From Actinomycetota bacterium (GTDB lineage Bacteria > Actinomycetota > Thermoleophilia > Gaiellales > Gaiellaceae): 6,379 nt of DNA. A model generated the notes under the pieces. The model made no database searches, was not told the DNA's origin, and worked only from the letters and a program-made list of their open reading frames with translations. Positions within the stretch are counted from its first letter, which is position 1. Each line of letters starts with the position of its first letter. The stretch is from the NCBI GenBank assembly GCA_005883365.1, contig VAXA01000117.1:1-6379 (forward strand), given 5' to 3'. Below are positions 4,769 to 6,379 of the stretch, one piece after another. Made by a program: the position numbers and the translations under genes.

Positions 4769-6379
4769 CTGACGGAGCTCGCCGCCCAGCCGCTCCACCG
4801 CGCCCTTGGTCTGACGGACTGGGAAGCGCGGCGTATCCGCGAGCTGCTCGACCGCGATCCGAATCACTTCGAGCTCGCGGTCTTCTCCCTCCTCTGGTCG
4901 GAGCACTGCGGCTACAAGCACTCGGCGCCGCTCCTGAAGCGGCTCCCCTCGACGGGCGAGCGCGTCCTGCAGGGCCCGGGCGAGAACGCCGGCGTCCTCG
5001 ACCTCGGCGATGGGACGGCGGTCGCGTTCAAGGTCGAGTCGCACAACCACCCGTCGGCCGTGGAGTCGTTCCAGGGCGCGGCGACCGGAATCGGCGGGAT
5101 CCTGCGCGACGTGATCGCGATGGGGGCGCGGCCGATCGCGCTCCTCGACGGGCTCTGGTTCGGAGAGCCCGGCTTCCACTTCCAGCAGGCGGTCGCGGGG
5201 ATCGGCCACTACGGCAACTGCGTCGGCGTGCCGACCGTCGGCGGCCAGACCGTCTTCGACCCCGCGTACGCCTCGAACTGCCTCGTCAACGCGATGTGCG
5301 TGGGACTGCTCGACGCTGACCGGCTGCGGTCGGCGAAGGCGAGCGGGCCTGGGCGGATCGTCGTCCTCTACGGCGCGACGACGGGTCGCGACGGCATCGG
5401 CGGCGCCTCGGTGCTCGCGAGCGCGGAGCTGAGCGAGGACGACGCCGACAAGCGGCCCTCGGTTCAGGTCGGCGACCCGTTCACCGGCAAGAAGTTGATC
5501 GAGGTCTCGCTCGAGCTCGTTGAGTCGGGCCTCGTCGAGTCGCTGCAGGACTGCGGGGCAGCCGGTCTCGCTTCCGCCCTGTCGGAGATGGCCTCTAGCG
5601 GCGCGGGAATCGACGTCCACCTCGACCGGGTGCCGCTCCGCGAGGAGGGCATGGAGCCGTGGGAGATCATGATCTCCGAATCGCAGGAGCGGATGGTCGC
5701 GGTCGTGCGCCCTGAGATGCTCGAGTCGGTACGCAAGGTCTGCGCCCGCTGGGAGCTGCCGTGCACGGCGATCGGCGAGGTGACCGGCTCGGGCGCGCTC
5801 CGGGCCTATGACGATGGCGAGGTCGTGGGCGAGATCCCGGCCGGCTTGCTGACAGATGAGTGCCCGCGCTACGAGGTCGAGCAACGGGCCGAGGCGCGCC
5901 CGGTGCGGCGGGTCGAGCGCCCCGCGTTCGACGTTCGCGAGGTGATCGAGCAGTACGACCACCTCGTCGGCTCGCGCACGGTCCGTCGTCCGGGTCTCGA
6001 CGCCGCCGTCCTGCGGCTGCGGCCTTCGCTGCGCGGTCTGGCCCTCGCCCTGCAGGGGCCGGCACTCGGCGAGACCGACGGCTTCCGCGCGGGCGTCCAG
6101 GCGACGCTCGGCGCCGCCCGCAACGTCGCGTCTGCCGGCGGCGAGCCGATCGGCCTCACCGACTGCCTCAACTTCGGCAACCCCGAGAAGCCCGCGATCG
6201 CGCACGAGCTCGCGCAGGCCATCGAGGGAATCGCGCAGGCGGCCGAGGCGCTCGGGATCCCCGTCGTCTCGGGCAACGTCTCGCTCTACAACGACGCGGA
6301 CGGCTCCTCGATCCCGCCGACACCGGTCGTCGGCTGCGTCGGGCTCGTGCCGGACGTGCGGAGGATGCCGGGCCGCTGG
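4769..6379 (+). CDS. purL: Phosphoribosylformylglycinamidine synthase II, PurL (3'-truncated by window edge)
   Basis: PurL is the synthetase subunit of FGAM synthase. It uses ATP and ammonia supplied by PurQ to convert FGAR to FGAM in de novo purine synthesis. Counted from CTG 4769, 537 codons are present of about 740 in the small PurL class. Landmarks are FSLLWSEHCGYKHS (39-52) with conserved His46, GERVLQGPGENAG (63-75), FKVESHNHPSAVE with His92, FQGAATGIGGILRDV, MGARPIALLDGL, GIGHYGNCVGVPTVGGQ, SVQVGDPFTGKK, QDCGAAGL, ISESQERM, LTDCLNFGNPEKP and VSGNVSLYND. The frame has no ATG, GTG or TTG from its upstream stop (4652-4654) until GTG 5060 (codon 98), which is past both conserved His motifs. 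CTG 4769, or CTG 4760, is therefore the best start; 4769 is chosen because it lies seven bases after TACACT. No Shine-Dalgarno site is evident. purS and purQ are not in the window. Confidence 0.93.
   Translation, partial: MTELAAQPLHRALGLTDWEARRIRELLDRDPNHFELAVFSLLWSEHCGYKHSAPLLKRLPSTGERVLQGPGENAGVLDLGDGTAVAFKVESHNHPSAVESFQGAATGIGGILRDVIAMGARPIALLDGLWFGEPGFHFQQAVAGIGHYGNCVGVPTVGGQTVFDPAYASNCLVNAMCVGLLDADRLRSAKASGPGRIVVLYGATTGRDGIGGASVLASAELSEDDADKRPSVQVGDPFTGKKLIEVSLELVESGLVESLQDCGAAGLASALSEMASSGAGIDVHLDRVPLREEGMEPWEIMISESQERMVAVVRPEMLESVRKVCARWELPCTAIGEVTGSGALRAYDDGEVVGEIPAGLLTDECPRYEVEQRAEARPVRRVERPAFDVREVIEQYDHLVGSRTVRRPGLDAAVLRLRPSLRGLALALQGPALGETDGFRAGVQATLGAARNVASAGGEPIGLTDCLNFGNPEKPAIAHELAQAIEGIAQAAEALGIPVVSGNVSLYNDADGSSIPPTPVVGCVGLVPDVRRMPGRW

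Noticed and set aside
4627..5319. A plus-strand ATG frame beginning inside the inverted repeat and overlapping the purL start
   Set aside because: It is in a different frame from purL and becomes Arg/Pro-rich shadow sequence. It would only matter if a frameshift joined it to purL, and no homologous N-terminal sequence is visible in it.
4664..6205. A 513-codon open frame on the minus strand
   Set aside because: It lies antisense to purL, whose conserved motifs are certain. Its Arg/Asp/Leu/His-rich composition is the usual shadow of a GC-rich gene.

Overview
The window is GC-rich bacterial chromosome (roughly two thirds G+C, with strong G/C preference at third codon positions). The gene content and high-GC gene style suggest an actinobacterium-like organism. 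A deep-branching class such as Thermoleophilia is a guess from overall style, not a demonstrated assignment. No phage, IS, CRISPR or tRNA/rRNA genes were seen.

Layout: (1) positions 1-101 hold the last 32 codons of a plus-strand gene of unknown function. (2) A divergent pair follows: a short glyoxalase I-type gene (minus, 136-522) and an aldehyde dehydrogenase (plus, 559-2022). Only 36 bp separate them, and these carry a 15-bp palindrome whose two arms run into mirror-image -10-like boxes. The pair could share control and would fit aldehyde detoxification (methylglyoxal and other aldehydes). (3) A strong 11-bp stem hairpin (2033-2058) separates the dehydrogenase from a convergent minus-strand gene group. 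(4) That group, in transcription order, is an EamA/DMT-type transporter (4534-3629), an overlapping GNAT acetyltransferase (3663-3157), a 63-residue unknown protein (3124-2933) and a 263-residue predicted membrane protein with an internal tandem repeat (2870-2079). Close spacing suggests one operon. (5) A 234-bp non-coding stretch (4535-4768) contains a 17-bp palindrome near the transporter start and a 182-bp imperfect inverted repeat with a central hairpin. (6) purL (phosphoribosylformylglycinamidine synthase II, purine synthesis) runs plus-strand from about 4769 off the right edge. About 537 codons are present.

The most unusual region is 4535-4769. The purL reading frame has no ATG, GTG or TTG between its upstream stop (4652-4654) and codon 98, where conserved catalytic-region motifs are already past, so it must use a non-canonical start (a CTG is most likely) or there is a sequence error. 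Directly before it lies the long inverted repeat, whose outer 48 positions pair at 43 sites on the plus-strand RNA. All five G-U pairs in that stem are pairs only in the plus-strand transcript. A structured RNA leader or a small palindromic element are both possible; neither is proven.
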